Shown here: one piece after another, positions 1-5,458 of the stretch
Layout: each line of letters starts with the position of its first letter
How positions within the stretch are numbered: the first letter of the stretch is position 1
NCBI GenBank assembly: GCA_014859075.1
Contig: JACUUW010000123.1
Location: 1 to 5,879 of the forward strand
Source of the DNA: Desulforudis sp.
GTDB lineage: Bacteria > Bacillota > Desulfotomaculia > Desulfotomaculales > Desulforudaceae
DNA: 5,879 nt
Reading direction: 5' to 3'
Made by a program: the position numbers and the translations under genes
The notes under the pieces: model-generated
Told to the model about the DNA's origin: nothing
What the model saw: only the letters and a program-made list of their open reading frames with translations
The model's database searches: none

Positions 1-1
1 G

Positions 2-196
2 GTGTATTGGGATCCCAACAACCTTACGGTGTACTTCACCGCCGGTCAAACCGGTTTGAGTGACGCCGGGGAAGCCGCCGGTTCCGGCGAAACGGAGGAG
101 AGTACCGGCGACGAAGAAACTGAAGCACAGCCGGAAAACCGGGGCGGCGGGCAAAATTTTCAGGAAAGCCTTGAATTGGCGTCCACCAGCGGATAA
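2..196 (+). CDS. C-terminal end of an unrecognised protein with an acidic tail (partial)
   Basis: This frame is open from the window edge to a TAA at 194-196 and encodes 64 residues. The first codon is GTG, but no ribosome binding site can be seen, so I read this as the tail of a longer protein that starts outside the window. The first 15 or so residues (YWDPNNLTVYFTAGQ) look like the end of a folded, beta-rich domain. The rest is a low-complexity stretch rich in Glu, Gly, Ser and Thr, strongly acidic and probably disordered. I do not recognise the family. An extracytoplasmic domain ending in a flexible tail would fit, but that is only a guess. The promoter of the next small gene begins inside its last codons. 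Confidence 0.55.
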   Translation: MYWDPNNLTVYFTAGQTGLSDAGEAAGSGETEESTGDEETEAQPENRGGGQNFQESLELASTSG

Positions 197-204
197 AATA
201 TAAT
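176..204 (+). promoter_or_regulatory. Sigma-A-like promoter for the small membrane peptide
   Basis: A -35-like TTGGCG (176-181, 4 of 6 matches) lies 17 bases before a perfect -10 TATAAT (199-204). The -35 is inside the end of the upstream coding frame and the -10 begins just after its TAA. Transcription would start near 211, giving a leader of about 22 bases before the ATG at 233. The spacing and perfect -10 make this the second-best promoter in the window. Confidence 0.5.
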
Positions 205-232
205 TAGCGATTTATCGGGGGGGATCAAGCCA

Positions 233-313
233 ATGGAGTGGAAAAGTCCCAGTATCCTTCTGTTCTTGGGCTTAGCCGCCTTTTGCTGGATAGCAGTGCT
301 GGTCATGTCCTAA
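233..313 (+). CDS. 26-residue single-span membrane peptide
   Basis: An ATG at 233 opens a 26-codon frame ending in TAA at 311-313. The peptide starts with a short polar head (MEWKSPS) and continues as one unbroken hydrophobic segment from about residue 8 to residue 25, including Phe, Trp and Cys, with almost no tail. This fits a single transmembrane helix. A run of seven G (217-223) lies 9 bases before the ATG and could act as the ribosome binding site. A promoter with a perfect TATAAT lies just upstream, so the gene seems to have its own signals. It is too short for most gene callers. I cannot name a family. Tiny membrane peptides of this kind often regulate a larger membrane protein, but nothing here identifies a partner. 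It could also be a chance frame, though the promoter, leader and composition argue against that. Confidence 0.5.
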   Translation: MEWKSPSILLFLGLAAFCWIAVLVMS

Positions 314-343
314 ACGGTGCATTTCTCAACCTAGTTTTGTGCC

Positions 344-372
344 TTGATTTAACGGGTTTTTGCCAGGATAAA
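344..372 (+). promoter_or_regulatory. Weak promoter candidate for the hypothetical gene at 567
   Basis: TTGATT (344-349) and GATAAA (367-372) each match the sigma-A consensus at 4 of 6 positions and are separated by the ideal 17 bases. There is no other support, and chance matches of this quality are common. Confidence 0.25.
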
Positions 373-550
373 CGCCGGTAGTGGTGTTTTTTGCTTTTTG
401 CAGATGACTGGGTGCATTTCCAATGTTGTTTGCGTTCGACCCCGCTCCCGACCGGAATCGACGGCGACAAGAGGTTTCGGCGAATCGAAGTCGAACCACT
501 TGGGGATAGCCGCGCCGGTTGGTACACAAGATGGAGGAGAAGCGGCGCCG

Positions 551-557
551 AGGGAGG
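551..557 (+). promoter_or_regulatory. Ribosome binding site that fixes the start at 567
   Basis: AGGGAGG lies 9 bases before the ATG at 567. The upstream in-frame starts, TTG at 519 and ATG at 531, have no comparable sequence before them. This site therefore selects the shorter 104-residue protein. Confidence 0.65.
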
Positions 558-566
558 CGAAGCGGT

Positions 567-881
567 ATGCTGGTGGCGCGTTTGGAGTTGGGTACGCTGC
601 ACGGCCGCATCTGTTTTGACGGTAAGCGTACCTTTCTCGAGGATACGGCCGAAGAGATCAGGGTCCGGGTCGAGCCGTTTTTGAACCAGGAACTGGAGTA
701 CAAGACGAGCTCCTGGGTCGACGGGCAAAAGGTGCGTGAGGTACACCGGGTGGCCCCCGGTACGCGGGACCACTTCAGCGTCCTGGTCTGGCATTACCTG
801 CCGCACCGGGCGCGGGTGCGGGTGTCGGTAGTCAAGAACGAGGGTGAAGGCGAGGCCGACGTGATGCCGGATGAGAAGTGA
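567..881 (+). CDS. Hypothetical protein, 104 residues
   Basis: This frame runs from ATG 567 to TGA 879-881. It is GC-rich at third codon positions like its neighbours and has a strong ribosome binding site, so I take it to be real even though I do not recognise the family. The frame stays open upstream to a TTG at 519, but the extra residues are mostly Arg and Lys and lack a start signal. The protein has no signal peptide or membrane segment. It alternates short hydrophobic and charged stretches (for example RVRVSVVKN near residue 85), which suggests a small beta-rich cytoplasmic domain, and it ends in an acidic tail. It contains one Cys and several His but no metal-binding pattern that I can see. 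It converges with the protease gene, with 31 bases between the two stop codons and no obvious terminator between them. Confidence 0.6.
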   Translation: MLVARLELGTLHGRICFDGKRTFLEDTAEEIRVRVEPFLNQELEYKTSSWVDGQKVREVHRVAPGTRDHFSVLVWHYLPHRARVRVSVVKNEGEGEADVMPDEK

Positions 882-912
882 GGAGAGAGAGGTTGGAAGT
901 GGCGGGCAATGA

Positions 913-1758
913 TCAGCGGCGGCGGCGTTCCTCCTCCTCCACCTCTTCGTAAGGCACCGGGATGAACTGAACCGACGGACGGCGTTGGCCGGGCTGGGGG
1001 TACATCTCCATCAGCCGGTAGACGTCCCGGGACAGTCCGGTGGTGACCGGCAGACCGAGTGCCTGCAGTTTCTCCGCGGTGATGGGAAAGTCGTGTGTCC
1101 ACTGGCCGGAGGCGAGGGTGTAGGCCACCTCCCGCGCGGTGGGCGCTTCCATTTTCCCGGCGAGCAGGTAGTATACGAAATCTTCCACCTGTCTCAAGGC
1201 CTTGGAAGAGATGTCGGCCATGATCAACGTACGGTCGGAAACACGCTCTTTCCCTTTCAGGCGCACCGTCTCCACGATCGAGGCCGCCGGCATCTGCCCA
1301 AGCTGGGGGTCGACCGGGCCGAGCACGGCGTTTTCGTCCATCATGATCTCGTCGGCCGACAAGGCGATCATGGTCCCCCCGGACATGGCGTAGTGGGGGA
1401 CCATCACCGTGACCTTCGCCGGATGCTTCAACAGGGCGCGCGCGATTTGTTCCGAGGCCAGCACCAGGCCTCCGGGAGTGTGCACCACCAGGTCGATCGG
1501 CAGGTTCGGGGGCGTCAGCCGGATGGCCCGCAGGATCTGCTCGGAATCCTCGACGTTGATGAACCGGGTCAGCGGAATACCGAAGAGGCTGATCAGCTCC
1601 TGGCGGTGGATCAGGGTGATCAGGCGTGAACCCTGCTTGCGCTCGATTTTACGGATCAGTCTGACCCGGGCCTTGTTCACCTGCCGCTGCCGGACCACCG
1701 GCAGCAGCGCCGCCAGGATCAGGACGATCCAGAAAATTTCAAAAGCGGATAGCTGCAA
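913..1758 (-). CDS. SDH-family Clp-fold serine protease, membrane-anchored
   Basis: The 281-residue product matches the family known as SDH-family Clp-fold serine proteinases (Pfam SDH_protease, formerly DUF114), named for a Ser-Asp-His active site. An N-terminal hydrophobic segment (about residues 6-22) followed by Arg and Lys residues looks like a membrane anchor with the protease domain on the cytoplasmic side. The Clp-fold signatures are clear: HTPGG at 93-97, then PHYAMSGGTMIAL at 121-133 with Ser126 as the likely nucleophile, then MDENAVLGPVDPQLG at 140-154, which should hold the Asp. The protein ends in an acidic then all-arginine tail (EEEERRRR). I chose the TTG at 1756-1758 because a G-rich binding site lies 6 bases before it, the length fits the family, and no ATG or GTG follows before the conserved helix. 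The frame remains open far upstream, but that part is antisense to the LysE gene. The family's substrate is unknown. It is transcribed away from the exporter cluster. Confidence 0.88.
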   Translation of the reverse strand: MQLSAFEIFWIVLILAALLPVVRQRQVNKARVRLIRKIERKQGSRLITLIHRQELISLFGIPLTRFINVEDSEQILRAIRLTPPNLPIDLVVHTPGGLVLASEQIARALLKHPAKVTVMVPHYAMSGGTMIALSADEIMMDENAVLGPVDPQLGQMPAASIVETVRLKGKERVSDRTLIMADISSKALRQVEDFVYYLLAGKMEAPTAREVAYTLASGQWTHDFPITAEKLQALGLPVTTGLSRDVYRLMEMYPQPGQRRPSVQFIPVPYEEVEEEERRRR

Positions 1759-1764
1759 CCAGGA

Positions 1765-1772
1765 CCCCCCCC
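1765..1772 (-). promoter_or_regulatory. All-G ribosome binding site of the protease gene
   Basis: On the minus strand a run of eight G lies 6 bases before the TTG start of the protease. It is not a canonical GGAGG, but it is the only purine-rich element there and its distance is right. It supports the TTG as the start. Confidence 0.45.
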
Positions 1773-1782
1773 TTGTGTGCCC

Positions 1783-1812
1783 TTGCCGCCCAAAGTCCGT
1801 TTGTTGTATATT
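1783..1812 (+). promoter_or_regulatory. Candidate promoter for the LysE/AmmeMemoRadiSam cluster
   Basis: TTGCCG (1783-1788, 4 of 6 matches) and TATATT (1807-1812, 5 of 6) are separated by 18 bases in the divergent region. Transcription would start near 1819, leaving a leader of about 140 bases before the TTG at 1960. The leader contains a small possible hairpin, TCCGGG (1842-1847) with CCCGGA (1855-1860), with no T-run after it. I could not find an equally good promoter for the minus-strand protease in the same region. Confidence 0.35.
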
Positions 1813-1943
1813 GTGTACGTGGGACGCGGTTTTTACGCCGGTCCGGGCCCGATTCCCGGAGACACCTTTCCGACCGCCGCTCAGGGTGGTGTTACCCCGG
1901 CGTGCACCAACGGGTTGTCTCACTAGTGAAAAAGGCCTGTCGA

Positions 1944-1950
1944 AAGGGAG
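1944..1950 (+). promoter_or_regulatory. Ribosome binding site that supports the TTG start of the LysE gene
   Basis: AAGGGAG lies 9 bases before the TTG at 1960. The next in-frame ATG, at 1972, would be 21 bases away, too far for this site. The TTG is therefore preferred. Confidence 0.6.
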
Positions 1951-1959
1951 TTCTACAGG

Positions 1960-2634
1960 TTGTCGCTGGCAATGATCTTTGTCACCTCGCTGGTTGTGGG
2001 TCTGACCGGGGCCATGATGCCGGGGCCCCTGCTCACCGTGACGGTGGCCGAAACGACCCGGCACGGCTTCCGGGCCGGGCCGCTTTTGGTCTTGGGACAC
2101 GCCGTTCTCGAGTGCTTCCTGATCGTGGCCCTGATGGCCGGACTGGCGGCCGTCCTCATGCGGTCCGAGGTTACCGCCGTGATCGCCGTGGTCGGCGGCA
2201 GTTTTCTGGTCTGGATGGGTTACAGCATCGCCCGGGACGCGCTGTTTGGCCGGGTGGAACTCGCGGTCACCAGGGAACCTGATTCCCAAACCGGTGCGCC
2301 GGCTGTGTCCGGCGGCGCACCCCGGCTGGTCGTGCTGGGAATCGTCGTCAGCCTGTCGAACCCCTATTTCACCCTCTGGTGGGCCACCGTCGGCCTGACC
2401 TTCATCACCCAGTCCCTGGATAACGGTACGGTCGGGCTCGCCGCCTTCTTCACCGGCCACATTCTGGCCGACCTGGGTTGGTATAGCCTGGTCGCCGCCG
2501 CCGTCGCCGGGAGCGGGCGGTTTTTGACGCCGGCGGTCTACCGGGGCATTCTGGCGGTGTGCGGTTCTTTTCTCGTGCTGCTCGGCGGGTACTTTATCTA
2601 CGGCGGCCTGGTAAAAAACCTGTGGTTGGGATAG
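1960..2634 (+). CDS. LysE-family amino acid exporter
   Basis: This 224-residue protein has the size and layout of the LysE/RhtB translocator family, inner-membrane proteins that export amino acids or related small molecules. Residues 14-23 carry the family's N-terminal pattern, Gly and then MMPGP, where the PGP closes the first helix. About six hydrophobic segments can be seen: near 5-27, 41-66, 72-90, 122-148, 156-180 and 193-218. The central stretch with SNPYFTLWW (about 131-139) matches the conserved Asn-Pro-Lys/Tyr turn of the fourth segment. A hydrophilic loop (about 97-120) separates the two halves. The substrate cannot be read from the sequence. The gene is 38 bases upstream of the MEMO-like/AMMECR1 gene on the same strand, so the exporter is probably co-transcribed with the AmmeMemoRadiSam pair. 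It starts with TTG. Confidence 0.85.
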   Translation: MSLAMIFVTSLVVGLTGAMMPGPLLTVTVAETTRHGFRAGPLLVLGHAVLECFLIVALMAGLAAVLMRSEVTAVIAVVGGSFLVWMGYSIARDALFGRVELAVTREPDSQTGAPAVSGGAPRLVVLGIVVSLSNPYFTLWWATVGLTFITQSLDNGTVGLAAFFTGHILADLGWYSLVAAAVAGSGRFLTPAVYRGILAVCGSFLVLLGGYFIYGGLVKNLWLG

Positions 2635-2657
2635 AATAAGGCAAGAAATTACCAGCC

Positions 2658-2664
2658 GAGGAGG
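2658..2664 (+). promoter_or_regulatory. Strong ribosome binding site of the MEMO/AMMECR1 gene
   Basis: GAGGAGG lies 8 bases before the ATG at 2673, the strongest Shine-Dalgarno sequence in the window. It fixes the start and suggests this protein is the best-translated member of the cluster. Confidence 0.7.
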
Positions 2665-2672
2665 CCTGGCCC

Positions 2673-4079
2673 ATGGGAATTGTGCTGTGCGGCGTTGTGC
2701 CTCACCCGCCCGTGATGGTACCCGCGGTCGGGGGGAGGCGGGCCGAAGACACGAAGGCGTCTCAGGACGCCCTGCTGGAGCTCGGAGGCCGGATACTGAA
2801 GAGCGGGGCGGAAACCCTCGTGATGATCACGCCCCACGGATCGGTGTTCGGCGACGTCATCGGTATCACCGCCGTATCCCGCCTGCGGGGTGATCTGGGC
2901 GCGTTCGGAGCTCCGGAAGTGGCCTTCGACCTGCCCAACGACCAGGAATTGGCCGCCGAAATCCGGACCCGGTGTGAACTGGGCGGTTTGCCCGCAATAG
3001 CGTTGGACGAGCAACTGGCGAAACGCTACCGGTACCAGTTTAACACCGGCTTGGACCACGGTCTGACCGCGCCCCTCTACTGGCTGCGCCGGGCGGGGGT
3101 GGAACTTCCCCTGGTCGTGGCCGGCATCGGCTTTTTGCCCCGCGAGCAGCTTTTCGTTTTCGGCCGGGCCGTGCGCGAGGCGGCCGAGGCTCTGGGCCGG
3201 AAGGTGGCCTTGGTGGCAAGCGGCGACTTGTCGCACCGGTTGACGCCCGACGCCCCCGGCGGCTTCAGCCCGCAGGGCCGGGAATTTGATACGCTGGTGA
3301 TCGACCTGCTCGGCCGGGGTGACATCGGGGGACTGCTTGAGATCGACCGGGACCTGGCCGAAGAAGCCGGAGAATGCGGTCTCCGGCCGATTATCATGAT
3401 GCTTGGTGCGCTGGACGGCTATCACTTTGAACCGGAAGTGCTTTCCTACGAGGCCCCCTTCGGCGTGGGCTACGCGGTGGCCGCGTTTGTCCCCGGGGAG
3501 CCCCGAACCGACGGCCGGGACGTCTTGCCGGAGCATTCGGCGGCGCGTGAGCGGGAGGCGTCAGCCAAACGCGCGGGGGGAAGCTACCTTGTGCGGCTGG
3601 CCCGGGAACGGGTCGAAAACCTCCGCCGCCACGTGCCCCCTCCGCTTGAAGAAGTTCCGTCCGAGTTTCAGAAACCCGGTGGGGTGTTCGTGTCGCTCAA
3701 GAAACACGGCCGACTGCGCGGCTGCATCGGTACCATCGAACCGGTCTGCCGTTCAATCCACGAGGAAGTCCTGCAAAACGCCGCGGCGGCCGCCAACCAC
3801 GACCCGCGTTTCCCGCCGGTGCGCCGTGACGAACTGGACGAACTGGAGTACTCGGTCGACGTCCTCTCCCCGCCCGAACCGGTGGAGGACCTTTCCACCC
3901 TCGACCCCAAGAAGTACGGAGTGATCGTTTCCGCCGGGAACCGTTCGGGTGTGTTGCTGCCGGACCTGGGGGGGATTGACACCGTTGAGGAACAACTGGA
4001 CATTTGCCGGCGTAAGGCGGGCATTTCCCCGGATACTCCGGTCACCGTCCAACGCTTCACCGTCACCCGGTACACCTGA
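2673..4079 (+). CDS. AmmeMemoRadiSam proteins B and A fused: MEMO/LigB-like domain plus AMMECR1 domain
   Basis: The 468-residue product joins two conserved domains. Residues 1-275 resemble the class III extradiol dioxygenase (LigB) fold shared with MEMO proteins. Candidate metal-site residues lie in VVPHPPVMVP (His11), MITPHG (His55), NTGLDHG (His129) and SGDLSH (183-188), with Glu234-Cys235 in ECGLRP. Human MEMO1 uses two His and a Cys; LigB enzymes use two His and a Glu. Here both a Glu and a Cys sit side by side, so the sequence alone does not decide. Residues from about 300 to 468 form an AMMECR1 domain with its hallmark LRGCIG at 348-353, followed by DPRFPPVRRDEL and an EYSVDVLSPPE segment. 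A link of about 25 charged residues joins the two. There is no signal peptide. The radical SAM partner follows after 22 bases. The three parts are defined as a co-occurring system (AmmeMemoRadiSam); its reaction is unknown. Confidence 0.92.
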   Translation: MGIVLCGVVPHPPVMVPAVGGRRAEDTKASQDALLELGGRILKSGAETLVMITPHGSVFGDVIGITAVSRLRGDLGAFGAPEVAFDLPNDQELAAEIRTRCELGGLPAIALDEQLAKRYRYQFNTGLDHGLTAPLYWLRRAGVELPLVVAGIGFLPREQLFVFGRAVREAAEALGRKVALVASGDLSHRLTPDAPGGFSPQGREFDTLVIDLLGRGDIGGLLEIDRDLAEEAGECGLRPIIMMLGALDGYHFEPEVLSYEAPFGVGYAVAAFVPGEPRTDGRDVLPEHSAAREREASAKRAGGSYLVRLARERVENLRRHVPPPLEEVPSEFQKPGGVFVSLKKHGRLRGCIGTIEPVCRSIHEEVLQNAAAAANHDPRFPPVRRDELDELEYSVDVLSPPEPVEDLSTLDPKKYGVIVSAGNRSGVLLPDLGGIDTVEEQLDICRRKAGISPDTPVTVQRFTVTRYT

Positions 4080-4083
4080 GAAC

Positions 4084-4091
4084 GAAGGAGG
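4084..4091 (+). promoter_or_regulatory. Ribosome binding site that fixes the TTG start of the radical SAM gene
   Basis: GAAGGAGG begins 4 bases after the upstream stop codon and ends 10 bases before the TTG at 4102. The frame is open further upstream into the previous gene, so this site is what defines the start. Confidence 0.65.
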
Positions 4092-4101
4092 CGTTGGGCC
4101 G

Positions 4102-5112
4102 TTGCGTCGTGCAGAATTCTTTACCTACGATCCCGACAAGAAGCTGGTCACCTGTCTGCTCTGCCCGAACCGCTGCGTGCTCCGGGACGGTAAGACCGGG
4201 GTGTGCCGGGTGCGCCGCGCCGCAGACGGGGAGCTGCATACTGTAAACTACGGCGAAGTCGCCTCCTACGGCATGGACCCGATCGAAAAAAAGCCCCTGT
4301 ATCACTTCTACCCGGGGCACGATATCTTCTCGCTGGGCACGTTCGGGTGCAACCTGCACTGCCGGTTCTGCCAGAACTGGGAGATCGCCCACGGTGAACC
4401 CTCGACGGTGCGGACCACGCCCCGGGAGATCGTGGAGTTGGCCCGGCAGCAGGGTCCCCGCTGTATCGGAATCGCCTACACCTATTCCGAACCGCTGGTG
4501 TGGTACGAGTTCGTGTACGACACGGCCGTGCTGGCCCGGGGGGCGGGGCTGAAAAACGTGCTGGTCACGAACGGCTTCATTGAACCGGAACCGCTGGACC
4601 GGCTGCTGCCGTACATCGACGCCATGAACATCGACGTCAAGGCCTTTACCGATGACTTCTACCGCAAAATGTGCGCCGGCCGCCTGGACCCGGTGCGGCG
4701 GACGGTGGAGACGGCCGTCCGCAATTGCCACGTGGAAGTGACAACACTCCTGATCACCGGGGAAAACGACTCCCCGGAAGAAATCGGGGAACTGGTGTCC
4801 TGGATCGCCGGGCTCGACCGGGAGATCCCGCTGCACCTGTCCCGGTACTTTCCGAACTACCGCTTCGACGCCCCGCCGACGCCGCTGGAGACCATGCGGC
4901 GCGCCCGGGACATCGCCCGGGCGAAGCTCTCCTATGTTTACCTCGGCAACGTTTGGGAGAACGGCTACACCTGCTGCCCCAAGTGTGGCAAAAAAGTCAT
5001 CGAACGGTCCGGATACGCCATCCGCGCCCTGCACCTGAAGGAGAACAACCGCTGCCTCTACTGCGGCCACCCCGTCAACATTGTCGGGGAAGCCCGGTTG
5101 ACGGACGGATAA
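4102..5112 (+). CDS. amrS: AmmeMemoRadiSam system radical SAM enzyme (AmrS)
   Basis: This 336-residue protein has the size and motifs of the AmrS family, distantly like pyruvate formate-lyase activating enzymes. The radical SAM motif CX3CX2C is at Cys83, Cys87 and Cys90 (GCNLHCRFCQNW), expected to bind a 4Fe-4S cluster and S-adenosylmethionine. Before it lies a second cysteine group, Cys18, Cys21, Cys25 and Cys35. The C-terminus adds two CXXC pairs (Cys292/Cys295 and Cys318/Cys321), like a zinc ribbon or rubredoxin-type site. The core also shows the family's NVLVTNGFI, MNIDVKAF and LHLSRYFP segments. TTG at 4102 is chosen for its binding site and because it gives the usual family length. It is the last gene of the cluster, after the fused MEMO/AMMECR1 gene, which is presumably its partner or substrate. 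No terminator is evident directly downstream. Confidence 0.93.
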   Translation: MRRAEFFTYDPDKKLVTCLLCPNRCVLRDGKTGVCRVRRAADGELHTVNYGEVASYGMDPIEKKPLYHFYPGHDIFSLGTFGCNLHCRFCQNWEIAHGEPSTVRTTPREIVELARQQGPRCIGIAYTYSEPLVWYEFVYDTAVLARGAGLKNVLVTNGFIEPEPLDRLLPYIDAMNIDVKAFTDDFYRKMCAGRLDPVRRTVETAVRNCHVEVTTLLITGENDSPEEIGELVSWIAGLDREIPLHLSRYFPNYRFDAPPTPLETMRRARDIARAKLSYVYLGNVWENGYTCCPKCGKKVIERSGYAIRALHLKENNRCLYCGHPVNIVGEARLTDG

Positions 5113-5192
5113 CCAAGCGAGGGGCGTCCGCTGAAAGACTTTGCCTGTGTGCTCCGGGGCAGGATGGGATGTGTGAAGCGACAGAGAAAAAG
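5113..5192 (+). other. Downstream spacer of amrS with no gene or clear terminator
   Basis: These 80 bases contain no supported gene. A weak hairpin (CCTG near 5143 with CAGG near 5160) has no T-run after it. An overlapping frame reads through here into the palindrome, but it is only the out-of-frame shadow of amrS. Confidence 0.4.
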
Positions 5193-5295
5193 GGACAAAC
5201 TACTTTTTGGCACTCAATACGGGAGACTGCCAATAAGGGGGACAGTCCCCCTTATTGGCAGTTAGGACTGGAGAGTGCTAGAAAGGGGACTGTCC
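5193..5295. repeat. 103-base nested imperfect palindrome (REP- or MITE-like)
   Basis: Three pairs of arms share one exact centre, base 5244. The core, 5226-5262, is a perfect 37-base palindrome apart from its central base, with 18-base arms ending in ACTGCC and GGCAGT. A second pair, 5203-5215 with 5273-5285, contains GCACTC and GAGTGC and pairs over 13 positions if two G-T wobbles are allowed. The outermost pair is GGACA (5193-5197) with TGTCC (5291-5295). Unpaired loops of 10 and 5 bases separate them. The GGGGACAGTCCCC-type core resembles repeats that, as I recall, are scattered in Clostridia genomes and associated with IS200-like (RAYT) transposases. No transposase gene is in the window. 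There is no T-run after it, so it is not a standard intrinsic terminator, though it would fold strongly in RNA. Confidence 0.85.
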
Positions 5296-5400
5296 GTGCG
5301 GCCGAGCAAGGTCGTGTTCTATAGTGGGTGCGAACCCCACCCGGTAAGGTACAGCCGACCGCGGCGCGGACACAGTGACTGAAGATAATGTCCCGGCACA
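5296..5400 (+). mobile_element. Truncated 5' end of a group IIC intron
   Basis: From 5296 the sequence begins GTGCG, the usual 5' boundary of bacterial group II introns. It then follows the domain I plan of the Oceanobacillus iheyensis group IIC intron as I remember it. A first stem CGGCC/GGTCG (5299-5303 with 5310-5314) is followed by TCTATAG (5318-5324), a hairpin GTGGG with CCCAC (5324-5328 and 5336-5340), a GGTAAGG-type segment, and a stem GGACA/TGTCC (5368-5372 with 5389-5393) that encloses CTGAAG. After about 5400 the similarity stops. No maturase gene and no domain V-like hairpin is present, so this is a remnant that cannot splice alone. It starts at the base directly after the palindrome, the place where group IIC introns tend to insert. 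Confidence 0.65.
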
Positions 5401-5417
5401 GCACATCGCTTTTAACG

Positions 5418-5431
5418 CTACTTTTTAGGCA
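5418..5431 (+). repeat. Direct repeat of the palindrome's left flank
   Basis: CTACTTTTTAGGCA here matches CTACTTTTTGGCA at 5200-5212 except for one inserted A. The two copies flank the palindrome core and the intron fragment. This copy may be what is left of a second repeat element on the far side of the intron. With only 13-14 bases, chance is possible because the motif is T-rich. Confidence 0.4.
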
Positions 5432-5458
5432 GAAACCAGTTAAAAAATACGACCGGGG

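Larger units (their letters stand above)
314..566. other. Intergenic stretch with no supported gene
   Basis: These 253 bases hold no frame with a convincing start signal. The first half is AT-richer, with several T-runs (356-361, 386-391, 393-398) but no clear GC-rich hairpin before them, so I do not call a terminator. A weak promoter-like pair, TTGATT (344-349) and GATAAA (367-372) with a 17-base spacer, could serve the gene at 567, leaving a leader of nearly 190 bases. The overlapping frames on both strands have no good ribosome binding site and read as arginine-rich noise. Confidence 0.5.

Noticed and set aside
519..566. An N-terminal extension of the hypothetical protein from TTG 519 or ATG 531
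   Set aside because: There is no binding site before either codon, while AGGGAGG is ideally placed for ATG 567.
303..806. A minus-strand frame opposite the hypothetical gene at 567
   Set aside because: It has no ribosome binding site, and the plus-strand frame has both a strong site and typical codon use.
1759..2460. Upstream extension of the minus-strand protease frame to 515 residues
   Set aside because: The added residues are Gly-, Gln- and His-rich noise antisense to the LysE gene, and the family length and binding site place the start at 1758.
5226..5262. The 37-base palindrome as an intrinsic terminator for amrS
   Set aside because: No T-run follows either arm, and the symmetric outer arms show it is part of a larger repeat.
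5193..5295. An integron attC site
   Set aside because: The size and imperfect pairing are similar, but the conserved end boxes (RYYYAAC and GTTRRRY) are absent and there is no gene cassette.
4671..5324. A 217-residue plus-strand frame running through the end of amrS, the palindrome and the intron start
   Set aside because: It is out of frame with amrS, low in family-like sequence, and its tail is just a translation of the repeat element.
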